A stretch of 64,000 nucleotides of DNA from Fratercula arctica (Eukaryota; Chordata; Aves; Charadriiformes; Alcidae), in NCBI GenBank assembly GCA_947846985.1, contig CANTUZ010000001.1, positions 150,132,447 through 150,196,446 on the forward strand. Direction: 5' to 3'. The notes beneath the pieces were generated by a model. It made no database searches, was not told the origin of the DNA, and saw only the letters and a program-made list of their open reading frames with translations. Positions 11,963-23,740 of this stretch are shown piece after piece; within the stretch, counting starts at the first letter, position 1, and every line of letters begins with the position of its first letter. The position numbers were made by a program, and so were the translations under genes.

Positions 11963-14918
11963 CTGTGAGGAAAACAAAACACAGCAGAGAATAATTAGAT
12001 ACCGTAAATGACAAACTCCACCTCCCCCCTCAGCAAACCTTTAAATAGTCATAGGGACTTTTTTCGTTTGCTCCTATTTGAAAGACTTTAAACACAGCTC
12101 ATTAATCATTTGGACATGACTGTTGACTTCTGGGCTTTCATATGAGTCATAGTTAAAATCCACAATTAAGAGAGGCATCATATTTTAATAATTAATGTAA
12201 GAGAATGAAACTAAATCTCTTCCAGCTTTGCTGCAGGTTTGTACTCTCTGACAAGACATTTAATTGCTCTGTATTTTAGCTTGCATGTTGGTGAAATGGA
12301 TATTTGAGATTTAGTTCTGGAACATTTATAAACTGCTTTGAGATTTCTGGATGTAAAATGTTCCTGATGTGCCAAGTTTGCTTTTTTTCCCTCAGCAGTT
12401 GGCCTGACGGAAAGACAATATTTTTCTCTGTTAACTTCTGTGCATGTATTGAAAGTGTATTAAATAAAAATACATTTCACTTAGTACTTATCCTCTGTGT
12501 CATACTGAGGAAAAAAACAGTAAACTAGTAAACTCCAAAATGTAGACCATTAAACACTGTAAGCTAGTTAACTACTGAACCACCCACATTTAACAAAGGC
12601 TACTCTTCAGTGTCTAATTCTTTAGAAAATGAGGTTTTGGCCCCAAATGAATGAAGAGTTAAGAAGATGTTACTTTACAGCAGCTGTATGGAAACAAAGA
12701 GTTTCCAAGTTCTACATGTTGTGGCAAATGATGAATCCCATATGACCTGTGATGTGGCATAAGCAAGCCTTGCCTCATTTAGGAATGAGTTTACTATGGA
12801 AAATACCTACAATTCAGGACGGTTTCCTCCAGCATCTCAAAATGCCATATGGTTTTGTGGACAAACTCATCCTTGTGTAGAACCAACAGCATGTGAAAGA
12901 CTTGGAAATCTGATACAACTGTTTTGAGTCCAGGGTTTGATGATAAAAAGAATTCAATATGGCCGACAGGTGTTGGCAACACAAAGGAATGAAATGTAAT
13001 AAAGCCTTTTGCCCGTCGTGCCCTGGCAAACCTCACTGCCTGCCTGCCTTTCCCCTGATTCTGTTGTACAAAAGGCACAGTTTCTTGCTGCTACACTGCT
13101 GCCCTGATTCCTCTGATTCAACAGTCAACTAGATGCTGACAGAATGAAACACGGAAATATATACATTCAGGTAAATGGAACACAGAACACGCTGAAGGCA
13201 CATGGACCTATTTTATTACAGTAGATAAGCCCTTTTGACACCGATACCATAACTGCTTGGTTTCATGCAGACTTTCTATTGGTAATTTTAAGTGATTTAC
13301 AACTCTTGTAAAAGAAATGGTGCTATTTTGACCTAATATGCAGAGGAGAATTTACGAAAACTATTGATTGGTCTGTCTAAATTTTCATTGGTAGACAAAA
13401 TTCACCAATTACTGTAAGACGACAAGTTCACAAGAAAAAGAAAAGTCACTAGACTTACAGACTATCAGATATTGGGGAACAAAGCATTGGGAGACAAAGA
13501 AAAGGAGTGCAGGCTGAAAGACTAAAAAGGGCAAAAAAGAAGACAATGCCAACATGAACAAGTCTGATGAGCACCAAACAGAAAATGTCAGCTAGGATGT
13601 GTGGGATAGACAGGAAAAGAGAGAAGGCTTCAGGCTGACTGCTCCACTTTGAACTCTTTTACTCGTCCACTTTTTTTTCAGGGAAGCTGCCTGAGAGAGG
13701 TTTGAATAATAAACCACCTCCGAACATTCAATTCTGAAGCTCTGTCCTCAGACTGAAGTTAAGGCTGCTAATTGTGCTGGTGTTTTTATTCCAAAACAGA
13801 CTTTGGTCTACTGTGAAGCAAGTTAAAACTACCAAAGGACTGAGTGATGTTTGGCTGTCACTGAACTGGACTGCATATACACCAGTATGGAGTTAAGGCT
13901 GAGATTACGTATGAATAATACCAAGCAAATTACGAAACAAAGCAGGTGTAAGTAATTTTTTTTAAAAGGCTGAAAGAAAAAAACACCTTACACATCAATG
14001 TACAGAACTGTTCAGGAAGAGAGCCATAATTGTGTTCGATAGCAAAATTTAAAGAGAAGGGAGAAGAGAATGTTCTTAATATTCAAAAAACTTTCAAAAA
14101 ACTTAACAAGTTTCTTGGAAGAGACTTACAAAATTTGGTTAATCCAAACAATGTATTAATGAATTTGTGTAGTCCCAGTAAGCCCTTACCAGTCTGGCTA
14201 ATTCATACACTGTATTAACGCTTCGGGCAGTCCTAGCAAACCCTGAAGCTTGGATAATTGCACTCCCAGAGTTTTCTTTTCTGGGATATTTCTGTACTAG
14301 CAGTGTAAAAATGCCAGTCAAAAAAGAGAGACAGAAGCAATTATATAGACAAAAAATTCAGGCTCTACGACTTACTCATAAAGTATGAAAGAACTATGTT
14401 CATTTAGCCTGGAGAAGAGTAGATTAAGTGGGTATACACTTAGCAGCCTTAAGACATAAGAAAAATCATTATAAGAGGGACAGAAAAAAAGATACCTTTC
14501 TCCATATCCATGAATCAACTCAGTTTGCAAAAGGGAGATTTAAGTTTTAGGAATAACTGGTAAGGCCAGTAAAGCTCTGCAGGAGCTTGTGGGATACTAA
14601 TCAATGGGATTTTTTAAAAGTTGCTCATAAATATCTGTTATTACAGATGGTTTGGATGAATTCTTACCCTGTATTTCTATGTCTCCTACCACAAAATGCT
14701 AAAGACCAGATTTTTGCTTGCATAGACCAGTGCCATTCCATGGATTTAAAAGAATCTGCAGCAAAAAGCACCAGCATATTTTAGGGAAAATATTCAACAT
14801 GAGCATCCTACAAGGTTTCTTGGAGTGTCTTTTTTTTTTTTTTTTTTTCATGTTGGCATACAGCATAGAAAGTAATTTGCTCTACCTGATTGTAACTGGC
14901 ATAAAAATAATTACTTAC
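11963..14918 (-). other. PKP2 intron 4
   Basis: This non-coding intron of about 3 kb contains the eroded CR1-like segment at 14400-14630 and a 19-base T run at 14830-14848. I see nothing else of note. Confidence 0.8.
14400..14630 (+). mobile_element. Ancient, eroded CR1-like fragment
   Basis: The string tttagcctggagaagagtag (14402-14421) matches the start of the CR1 C-terminal block. Further along, ttgcaaaagggagatttaag (14525 onwards) and gcaggagcttgtgggatact (14579 onwards) through caatgggattttttaaaag resemble the CR1 segments for GRF and for the Trp-Arg-Leu-Pro block. Order and spacing fit, but identity is low and the reading frame is broken. It lies in PKP2 intron 4, antisense to the gene. 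Confidence 0.55.
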
Positions 14919-15057
14919 TTTTCTTCTGGCATCTGCTTTCTGGAAGCACTCATGCTGTATGAAAGTCACCGCAGCAAGAATCCTAGGTGTGGACTGGGTA
15001 TTTTCACTCTTCAGTATCCTCACTGCACGCTCCAGAGTCATCTCCCCTTCTGGGCTC
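14919..15057 (-). CDS. PKP2: PKP2 coding exon 4 (residues 341-387)
   Basis: This exon begins the armadillo domain. The acceptor is ACTTTTAAG (AG at 15059-15058), and the first base completes Gly341. It then reads SPEGEMTLERAVRILKSENT and on to AAVTFIQHECFQKADARRK. EMTLERAV and TFIQHECFQK (372-381) match human PKP2 almost exactly and form the first armadillo repeat helices. The donor is AAA|GTAAGTA (intron from 14918), near consensus, leaving phase 0. The length is 139 bp, one codon longer than human, with the extra residue near SPEG. A 19-base T run (14830-14848, an A run on the coding strand) lies 70 bp inside the downstream intron. Confidence 0.96.
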
Positions 15058-18000
15058 CTTAAAAGTATAGACAGAGGAAACATAGTGAAGCAAGACTGCA
15101 GAAAAATCATCATTTAGCCTGTGAAATTTCTTTTAATACCAGGATTTTTGTACTTTTCAAGTAACTTTAGCTTTTGTTAGAAAATTATTCCCTTTCCACT
15201 AGCAGAAAATATTATAAAAGCTTTACACTTTTCTATTAGATACTAATATTCTGGGTGAAGAGAAAATCATAAATGGAAGCGTTGCAACAATGAGAGATTC
15301 TGGACAAAGCAAACCACGCTTCAAGTTATAAAAACAAAATGAAAAGATAAGTGGATGAAAGACTAAGATCCAAAGAAGGCCATAACCAAATTGGAGTGTC
15401 TTTTACTCATCATGAAGATACCTTGATGTTTTTCTCAGTAATGTGATGATTGCTTTTTTATAATTGTTTTCATGCCTTTCTTTGGTTTCTCAGTCCCCAG
15501 ACTACATACATGTAGGGGTCAGTACCTGCTTTCTTTCAAGCTTATAGAAGTTGATCTAGTTTGAAATAGATGGGTAAAGCCTTTTTTTCCGGTGGGACAA
15601 AATAAAAACACCATTCATTAAATTGATTACGTACATTGCCTGTGGTAGGACTAAAACTATGCGTGGCCATTTTGGTCCCAACATCCAGGATGGTTGCTTG
15701 AATGGTAATTGTGTTAGACAACCATATAAAAAATTGGAAAGAGAGGTCACCAGACCCATTTTTTCCTCAGTAAATGGAACATAAAACAATTCATGGCACA
15801 ATCAGGTGCATTATCTCTGGGACAGGTAGTTATATTCCCCAGCCTTCTAATTCACTTTTTGTTTCAAATACTTTCCACCCAGGAAAAAAAAAAAAAAAAA
15901 GAAGGATAAAACAAAACAACAATAAAAAAGTGGACAAAATAATGAGAATTCTATGTTTTTTCAAAAAACAAATAATTTTGTAGAACCAGATCCCAGGTTG
16001 GCCAGACAGGGATGAGAGAGTCATTCTGTGAACCACAGTGAAACAAGTAGTCATTGGCAATAAAACCTTGCCTCAGAGCTACCGGAATCAGAATGGCTTA
16101 CTTGATAATCATCTCAGTACGTGCATCTAAAATAAAAAATTTTCACAGCTCTGAGCCTGTCTCAATAATGGACTGGCAGGCGTGAAGGAGCCTGGAAGTC
16201 CACGCTTGCCCAGAATGGGCTGCAGAGGCAGACAAACCTGGCAGAAATCAGGCAGATTTCTCAAAGATTTCCAGTGTATTGAAATCTGACTCTTTTCCCC
16301 AAAATATTTATGATGACCTCATGAGCTCTGAGACAAAAATGGATTTTGTTGGAATTTGTCCTGCCAGCTGCACTCTAAATCAACATCTGCTGCTTGCTTT
16401 TGCTATGGCGAAAGACAATTAGTATGGCTGCAAGGACAGCAAAAAAATGAAGAACAATTTTGATGCACCTGTTGCAAATGAAATTATACTCCCATACCCT
16501 CGGGTTTCCACCTGCCTTTATATTTCCCTTTGGTGTAAATCATGCTATTTCTTGTCTTCTCCCCTCCTCTGAGTTAGTGTTGTGAGCAAATATGCTGCAC
16601 GTATAGGTGCTGAGGCATGCTTGTGCAAGACAAAGATGAAATGACGGGGATGGCATGTTGAAGATGTCAATGGAGAAGTTAAATCAAAGTGAAATTAGAA
16701 CTATGGTTAATATCTCTAATGCCCTGGGTTCTGTTCTGGCAATGCTTACAGCTTCCAGACTTTCAGAGTTTACTTCAGCCCAAATTTAAACAAAGTAGCT
16801 ACTAAGTTACTCTAAGTTGCAAGTCAAAAGTACTGATCAGAAACCTACTTAAAGGTCTTGAACAATGAGTAATGGAAAAAAGACAGATCATATTTCTTCT
16901 TCTTACTTTCTTCTAAGTGGAACAGAAAAACAGGCTTTTCAAGCTTGCGGTTTTGTCAGGTTTCTTAAATCAACACGGGTTTTGTGATCATGTTATATAT
17001 GTGTCCATGTGAGCACGCCTTCCTGCCTGTTAGTCACTGCAATAACTCTGCAGCCCTTTAAACAAATTCACTCGCCTTCTATATGGTAGACATCTCCGAC
17101 GAATGAAATTGGGAGTCATTTCAGTGACCAACAGCAGAGAAGGACTCTATCCATGCACTTTCCAAGGTCAAGATTGCTGCATGAGCTGATCCCTCATGGG
17201 ACACCAGAGAACCTACGTGGGAACCCAGCCTCAGGATGCTGAGGATGTCCCAGAGCAGTAAAGGTCCACCAGCAGCCACTGCCAGGCTGAGATAAATGCA
17301 TGTACCGCCAGAGGCCAAATTTCTAAGCTCTGGGTCTGTAGATCCGCACTGAGACTGAGAGCAGCCCGCCATTCATCAGAGTTATCCCTTCATGGCTGAC
17401 ACTCCTTCACGTGCAGCAGCCAAAATCTTTCTCTCCTGTGGTGCGCTGCCACACTAGGACTGCTCCTCATTGGGTAAAGCGAAAATTCACTAATGTTTTA
17501 TCTGACAGTAATAAAGGATGCAATATAATCTTTGACCCTCGATGGTATTCATAAAGTTGCCGCCCCGTAACTTTTGTCAAAACAAAATTTGATGCAGTGA
17601 TTCCATCCTACCCTCAAAACATTTACAGGCAAACTTAATAGCCAGGTGGCTGATTAGCCTGCGTAATGACAACAAACAAATGGACATTCAGGCAATGGTT
17701 TGACAAGTTCTGATTTCACCTTAATTGCCAGAATACAACATTTTTGAGATATACACAGTATGTTCTCTAATCATTTTGTGACAGCTTTCAGCACATTTAG
17801 AGGTCAGATGCTGTAAGCAGCTGTTTTCTCAGACAGCTTCAGGTTGAATCTCTTTCTCTTCTAAGCCCTTGATGTGAGGATGATTTTAACTGCTTCACTT
17901 TACTAGAAGATACAGAGATAGCATCTCTATACTCTGATCTTCCACCTTTGATTTCATAGCATGAGCTAATTTTTCTACAGAAAGTTTGAAAATGCTTTTA

Positions 18001-19372
18001 TATACATTTCAAATACCATACACAGTTAGTCCACTACTCTTTAACATTACACAACTATTTTACACCCTCTTAATTAATCTTGGAAAGACCAAAATTATGA
18101 TTTACATATAAAGGGACAAATGTCTGGAAAAATAAAATTACTCAGAAAACAGGTGTATCATTTTCCCCCCCTTCCATTATTAAGGGAGCAACAGGTAAGG
18201 GAGCAATGTATCAGATAATGCAACCTTAAAAACAAAGAAAATGGGAAATGACAAGAAATGTGAAAGTCTCTACTAACTTCCTAAACTGAGAAGTCTTGTC
18301 AGAAGAAACTATTGAACAACTGGAGGAATGATCTGAAACATCTCTGATTTGAGAGCAGTGTATAACCCAAAGCAAAATGTCATCTGTTATATTTCAAACA
18401 CTACATTAAATTGCAGTAGTGAGATGTGGATGAACCAGAATGTAATACAACCAAAGTAGGACTTCTACACCAAGCCCTTCCAGTGACAAGAATTACAAGG
18501 GGAGTTATTAAATCTGTATTTTAGATGCCTGAAAACAGTAATAATGTGTATGGATATCATACACACCTTAGTACATAAGCATATGTAACAAATACTGACT
18601 TCAGTTTACTAAAATGGCTATTGTTTCTTCCTTGTCATTTAAGACTCTAGTGGTGCAAATCTCCTGTTGAATTGTATCTTACATGCTGCTTTTCACCATG
18701 CTCTTCACTAACATATTTTACAGACATTTTTTTAAACTTTGTGTAGAACAAAGAGACCCTCACTCCTCTAAAAACCTAGCTATGAAACTAACGTAGAACC
18801 TCGGATATTTGAAAACCCAAACAAGATATATACAAGTAAATTAAATAGCCAGAAGTACTGAGAAAAATGAAATCTGTACACATCTGCAAAAGGAACTTCA
18901 GAAGCTTTCACAGCACTTCCAATTGTTTTCCTCTGTAATTTCCAGCAAAAACTGAGCTTAAAAACTGGCATTTAAGGAATTAAGCTGTCAAAAAGATTTC
19001 CATTAGGTCACAAATCTTCCACCTGGAGTTCAGCACAGTCTCAAGCAAACCACTTGCACAATGACTGAACATCGATGTTTACATCTGCAGGTATGAAAAA
19101 CACTTTGGTTGATGTTTGTGCAGGCAGACAACCAGACTCCAGCGTCTGCACCTGTGAAAGAAGAACCAAAACTGCTCCTACACAAAATTAAATATCAAAA
19201 TTGCTGGTTGTGGCTCAGACACACACGCAAGAATGTGCTTAAAGTAAATGATTAAGTCAATGGGACATGTGCCTGTTTGGAAATTGTGTTACTGAGAAAC
19301 AAAGTCCTCCCAGGTACCTGTTTTCAACGCCACTATTCCAAATTCTTTAGCTTTTTGTGAGCTCTCAGCTGT

Positions 19373-19411
19373 TTTTTCTGGACTCACTTGCTCACTTTTT
19401 CTGGACTCACT
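19373..19411. repeat. 16-bp direct duplication
   Basis: tttttctggactcact is repeated exactly at 19373-19388 and 19396-19411, spaced 23 bp start to start, in PKP2 intron 3. Confidence 0.85.
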
Positions 19412-20221
19412 GGAGTCACATCATTCATACCAGATCTCTTAACTCCTGCATCACCCAGAGGTGAAAATTTCCATCCAGATCAGATGTGAGCACAGGACCA
19501 TATATCTGTGTAAATCTAGACCTAATGCACAACATGTAGTTGACAACAGAAAATGCCTGACCTGTACATAGCAGTGACATCAGATGATGCCTCATCTCGC
19601 ACAGCAGCAAGTTTAGAAAAAGAAAGGTGGCCTTCAGAAAAATGAAATTAATGGCTACACAGTTATGAAAAAAGAGACATTTCTTAATAACACTGTTATA
19701 AATTACACCATGATTAACTTACATAAGAAACCTTGGGATCCTATTTGGATTATGAAACAACAACACAAACCACAGCAAACAGTGCAAGTAACCATCTCCT
19801 GTTTACCAAGTGGTTTGTTCTGGAGCTCTGGAAACAATCAGAATTATTCTAAAATGAAAAAAATATTCACTCCTGAAGGGAATTTTAGTACTGATAAATT
19901 TCCTCTTTTGAAAATGGGACCGATTTTAGACATTCTGAAATCTTCTCTGGAAGGGTATTTCAGGGGAAAAAGAAGCAATTTTGAAAAAAGAACCCAGATG
20001 CTTCTAAGATGTTAAACAATTTTCCTGAAGTCTAGGGGTAGCTTTGGGAATTTCTACCATAGAGCTAACAGGGTTTCAAATTAAGATAGCATCCTCAGAG
20101 CATGTAGGATCTCACGGTAGTGAGAAGCGCTGGGGTCCTGAGATTCAGAGCAGTTCGTATTTGTTCTAGGGATGGATGGTGCTACTGAGCTAAGAGAAAT
20201 TTCTGCCTGTGTTTTAACTGA

Positions 20222-20254
20222 AGTTTATAAAAACTTTTTTAGTTTATAAAAACT
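20222..20254. repeat. 14-bp direct duplication
   Basis: The motif agtttataaaaact occurs twice exactly (20222-20235 and 20241-20254). Each copy is itself nearly palindromic. Intronic, no coding role. Confidence 0.85.
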
Positions 20255-20717
20255 AAAAACCACGAAGGATTTTTAACTGGAAACCGTCAATCTGCCAAAA
20301 GCTGCTTCACTGGTAGATTTCTGATCTATCCTTGTGAGCACTAGTGCTGAAATCATGCGGTCTCTTCTAAGCACAAAATTTGCCAATGCATTACCGTGTC
20401 TTGTGAATTAGGTTGTAAATTACTCAGTGACTAGTTCATGTCTCCTTATAAAATTTCTTAACTCCTGGCAAGAGGGTATCCCAAGCCCGAGTAGGAGGTG
20501 TGGACCCTGCAGTGTGTACATACATGTACATTTTTTTCTCCCTTTTCTCTGTTGCTTTTTAAAAGCAAACCTACTTTCGGCATCCTCTGCACTGACACTT
20601 CATACACTGCGTTGGCTGCCAAACCATGAGCTGTCAGTTTAGTTTCTCTTTTTAAACAAACAGGTTCCTTTCAGCTGTGACACCCCAGAACCAAAGCAGG
20701 TCCTGCATTGTCCTTAC

Positions 20718-21412
20718 CCTAGCTGAGATCCATTGATGGTGACTTGTTCGCTCTGTAGGAAACCATTTCTCCCTGCTGCTGCCATAGCAGCTGTCAATGG
20801 CATCCTCTTCCCATCTGTTTCTGCTGCGACACTGGTTACTGAAGCTGGCTGGGAAGCTTCCCTCCTGGTCTGCGTGCTTCTGAAAGTAGTTTGGTACCAG
20901 TTGGACCTTAAAGATTGTCTGTTTTGAGACCCCAAACAGGAAGCAACTGGTGATCTCACTTGTCCCACCGCACTGCCTGAGGCCAGGTAGTTCTCTTTTT
21001 CCAAAAGGTTGGTCATACTGCGACTGTTGCCTGCTTGATGGTACAGAGGTACAGCGGGGCTGGGGTAGACACCATCAAGGAAGGCATCATTAACAGTCTC
21101 CATGTGGGACTGTCTCTTAAAAGAGCGTCCCCTGTTCACTGAATCACGAAGAGTGTAACCAACAATCTCAGACCGAGCATATCTTGGTGGGACAGTCCCG
21201 CTGGGTCTCCTGCTATCTCCATGCCTCATGGAGAATCCAGTTGAAATCCCTCTGTCATAGTGAAAATCATTGGACACATATGCCAATCTTTCAGGACCCC
21301 GTTGGGGTGAAACCTCTAGTCTCTTCAGAGGCTGTCTTTGAGCTCTCTCTTCTACTGTCTTGTAAGTAATCCTCGTCCCCCAGCCATTTGTATAAGAGGA
21401 TGGTGAGGCGAC
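20718..21412 (-). CDS. PKP2: PKP2 coding exon 3 (residues 110-340, codon 341 split)
   Basis: This large exon encodes most of the disordered, basic and Ser/Arg-rich head. The acceptor is CTGGAACAG ending at 21413, with a poor polypyrimidine tract. The exon starts GTC GCC TCA (VAS) in phase 0. The donor is CTAGG|GTAAGG at 20717, phase 2. At 695 bp it is one codon shorter than human. Conserved islands are PPRYARSEIVG (residues 184-194), identical to human, and SRSMTNLLEKENYL (239-252), followed by VGQVR and the terminal DSQLG-like stretch (GSQLG). Between these islands the sequence diverges, as is usual for plakophilin heads. The frame stays open 33 bp into the upstream intron, but splicing phase and homology place the boundary at 21412. 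Confidence 0.96.
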
Positions 21413-23627
21413 CTGTTCCAGGGTGCATGAAAGAACAGGAGTCACAGTAAGATCACAGCATTTAGGATTAATAGCAAAGAAACCAAACCAAAAAAGTAAA
21501 GATAAAAATTCTAAGGTCTGCTATCAGAATCAGAAAACAAAATGTGAACATCACCAAAATTGTGTATTAAATGGGATTCTGCAACACTTCGTTGTATCTG
21601 CGTAATGAAGGCAGGATGAAATACAGTCTAAACATTAGGAAACAAAGTCTAAGCATCTAGTCTTCTGTCATTAACTCAAAATAGGTGCGTAGGTCAATTA
21701 TGCCTGGTACTGAACAGTCTGCTTATTGACGGAGATTTTAGTTTCAGTTTGAAACTCCCTGGGGATGAACACTCACATCTGCTACTAAAATTAAACTCAA
21801 GACTGACCAATAGATAGAAGAAAATTAATGTCAGATATAAAAATAATATACTAAAGTGTCTGCATATTGCCATTAACCTTATTAATGTACGGTTATTTAG
21901 CCCTCCTGTTCATTTTGTGGTAGTAGTAAAAAGAGGGCTTTTTACTTTATCTAGTAAAAAGAGAGAGCCCCTTCCCTGTTTGTCTAACCTCTTAAAAATG
22001 AAGGAGATTACATACCATTCCAAGGAAACTAAAATGACCATCTCACCATCTCAATGGTTTCCCTAATTCTACAGTTGCAATTTAAGATGACTTTTCTTTT
22101 CCTGTCCCTAATGGGCACAGACAGTAATGGATCATCATTTTGTTTTATAATTTTCTCTTTTCTAAACTCAAACCCACTTCCTTCAACCTTTCTTTGTGTC
22201 TTCAAGATTCTTATTGTTAAGGTGCTATCTGGGGCCTCTCCAATTTTTCTACCTTTTTCCTAAGCTCTAAATTGGACATCATATTCTATTCAAGACCTTC
22301 CAGAACTAAATCAACCTGGGAAACTATCTGGCCTCAAAATAAAGGAGTCATGGCCCAATTTTTTTTTTTTAAATCAGTAAGCATAGTGGAATCCAGCCAC
22401 AAATCAAAGCCCCATATATTCTACTTCCATGTTGTATTAAAGTTTTGTAATACTAAAGGCATTTTTTAAGGTAAACTGAGAATCTTACACAAGTTATTAA
22501 CTGAAGGCACAGTGCTTAGCAGATAGTGGACAGACTGAAATCCCTTAATTTCACTGTTGAGGAGTTACTGAGGGTGATAATCAACTCACAAAAGGAGTAA
22601 AGGTCACTGAATCTAGCAGGCTGAGGCAAAGATCATTGGATATAACTCTTCATTCTACAGAAGCTATGCAAGGATATCTTTACCTTTTGTTTGGGGATAA
22701 GGAAATTAATGCTTTTGTGAAATACTAGATCTTGTGGCTTTTTCTGGCTTTCACACCGGACAAATAGTCTCTCTCGCTTTTTTATTTTTTTTTTTTTTTA
22801 AATAAAATATTTTTTTCTCCTGCCTGGAAAACTGTAGTATTTTCTTGTGGTTCCTATGTCACCTCCAGTTTTCCTCTTGTTGCTCTCTTCAAGAAAGAGG
22901 AGATTCACGTCAAATATTAAGCACTGGATGATAGGTGAGAACAGAGGATAGGAGGACAGAGAAGGAAATGTATTTAAGTAAATGGTTCTAGCTCTACCCA
23001 TACGGAGCCAGAGCTGCTTCATTAACTGGCCAGAAGCTGGGCTATTTCCTTTAATGAGAATAAGCCATTCTTGAGTAATCTAAAATTGAGAAAGATTTGT
23101 CCCCTACGTATACAGCTATTTATTAAATAAATATTTCTGTTCCCAAGCTGAATCGGCTTCGCCTGGACTTCCTCTAGCAAATTCCAACTGTTCGGCTGGG
23201 TGAGCGTGGCATCTGGCCACTTTGGGCTACCAATGTGCTGACGGACCAGCTGCCTGGTGGGACGGATAAAGATCTGACCTGTCACAGCCTTTGCCTTAGG
23301 GGAGTGTTAATATCGTTCTTCATTTTCTGCCCTGATGGTAGAAAATGGTAGAAAACTGGTATTCAAAACCAATAGGATTGCAGAAAGTCTGTCTGTACAA
23401 CTTGGTTTAATTTAGCCTTTGGGCTCAGAAGACACCTGAAGGGGGAAAAACATTAACAAATCTCAGTTGTAAAAACCTCCTTTTCTAGAAATCAGGCTTT
23501 AAAAAGCAAGCAAGGGAGTAAGCAAACCTTGAAACACCATCTACGTGCTACTATTTGTGGTAACAAAATGGATAAACTATACATGTGATATAATATTGAT
23601 TTTTATACATTGTCTTCTTTTCCTCAC
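21413..23627 (-). other. PKP2 intron 2
   Basis: This non-coding intron of about 2.2 kb contains a T-rich tract near 22780-22815 and no recognisable exon or transposon. Confidence 0.8.
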
Positions 23628-23740
23628 CTGGTTTGACTGATAATAAGAGAAACCATAGGGGGTTCTTGGTACAAAATCATTTTCAGTAATTCCCATGTTA
23701 TAGACACGCTCTGGAACGCTGGATGCACGGTGCAAACTCC
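23628..23740 (-). CDS. PKP2: PKP2 coding exon 2 (residues 72-109)
   Basis: This exon is too short and ATG-poor to be found by simple ORF calling. It lies between acceptor TTACAG (23743-23741 end) and donor CAG|GTGAGG (intron from 23627). Its length of 113 bp equals the human exon. The junction codon is G|GG (Gly72). It then reads SLHRASSVPERVYNMGITEN and DFVPRTPYGFSYYQSNQ. Residues 75-81 (HRASSVP) align with human HRTSSVP, which holds Ser82, described as a C-TAK1/MARK3 phosphorylation and 14-3-3 docking site. The equivalent here is Ser79. The second half is more diverged from mammals. It ends in phase 0. Confidence 0.95.

Larger units (their letters stand above)
15058..20717 (-). other. PKP2 intron 3
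   Basis: This non-coding intron of about 5.7 kb carries a 17-base A run (15884-15900), a 16-bp direct duplication (19373-19388 and 19396-19411) and a 14-bp duplication (20222-20235 and 20241-20254). The segment 16080-17780 is complex, repeat-free sequence and could contain regulatory elements. No exon is recognised. Confidence 0.75.

Noticed and set aside
14808..15113. Full 101-codon frame around PKP2 exon 4 as a single coding unit
   Set aside because: Only 14919-15057 matches PKP2. The outer parts are intron, with the acceptor at 15058 and the GTAAGT donor at 14918, and the low end is a poly-Lys artefact of the T run.
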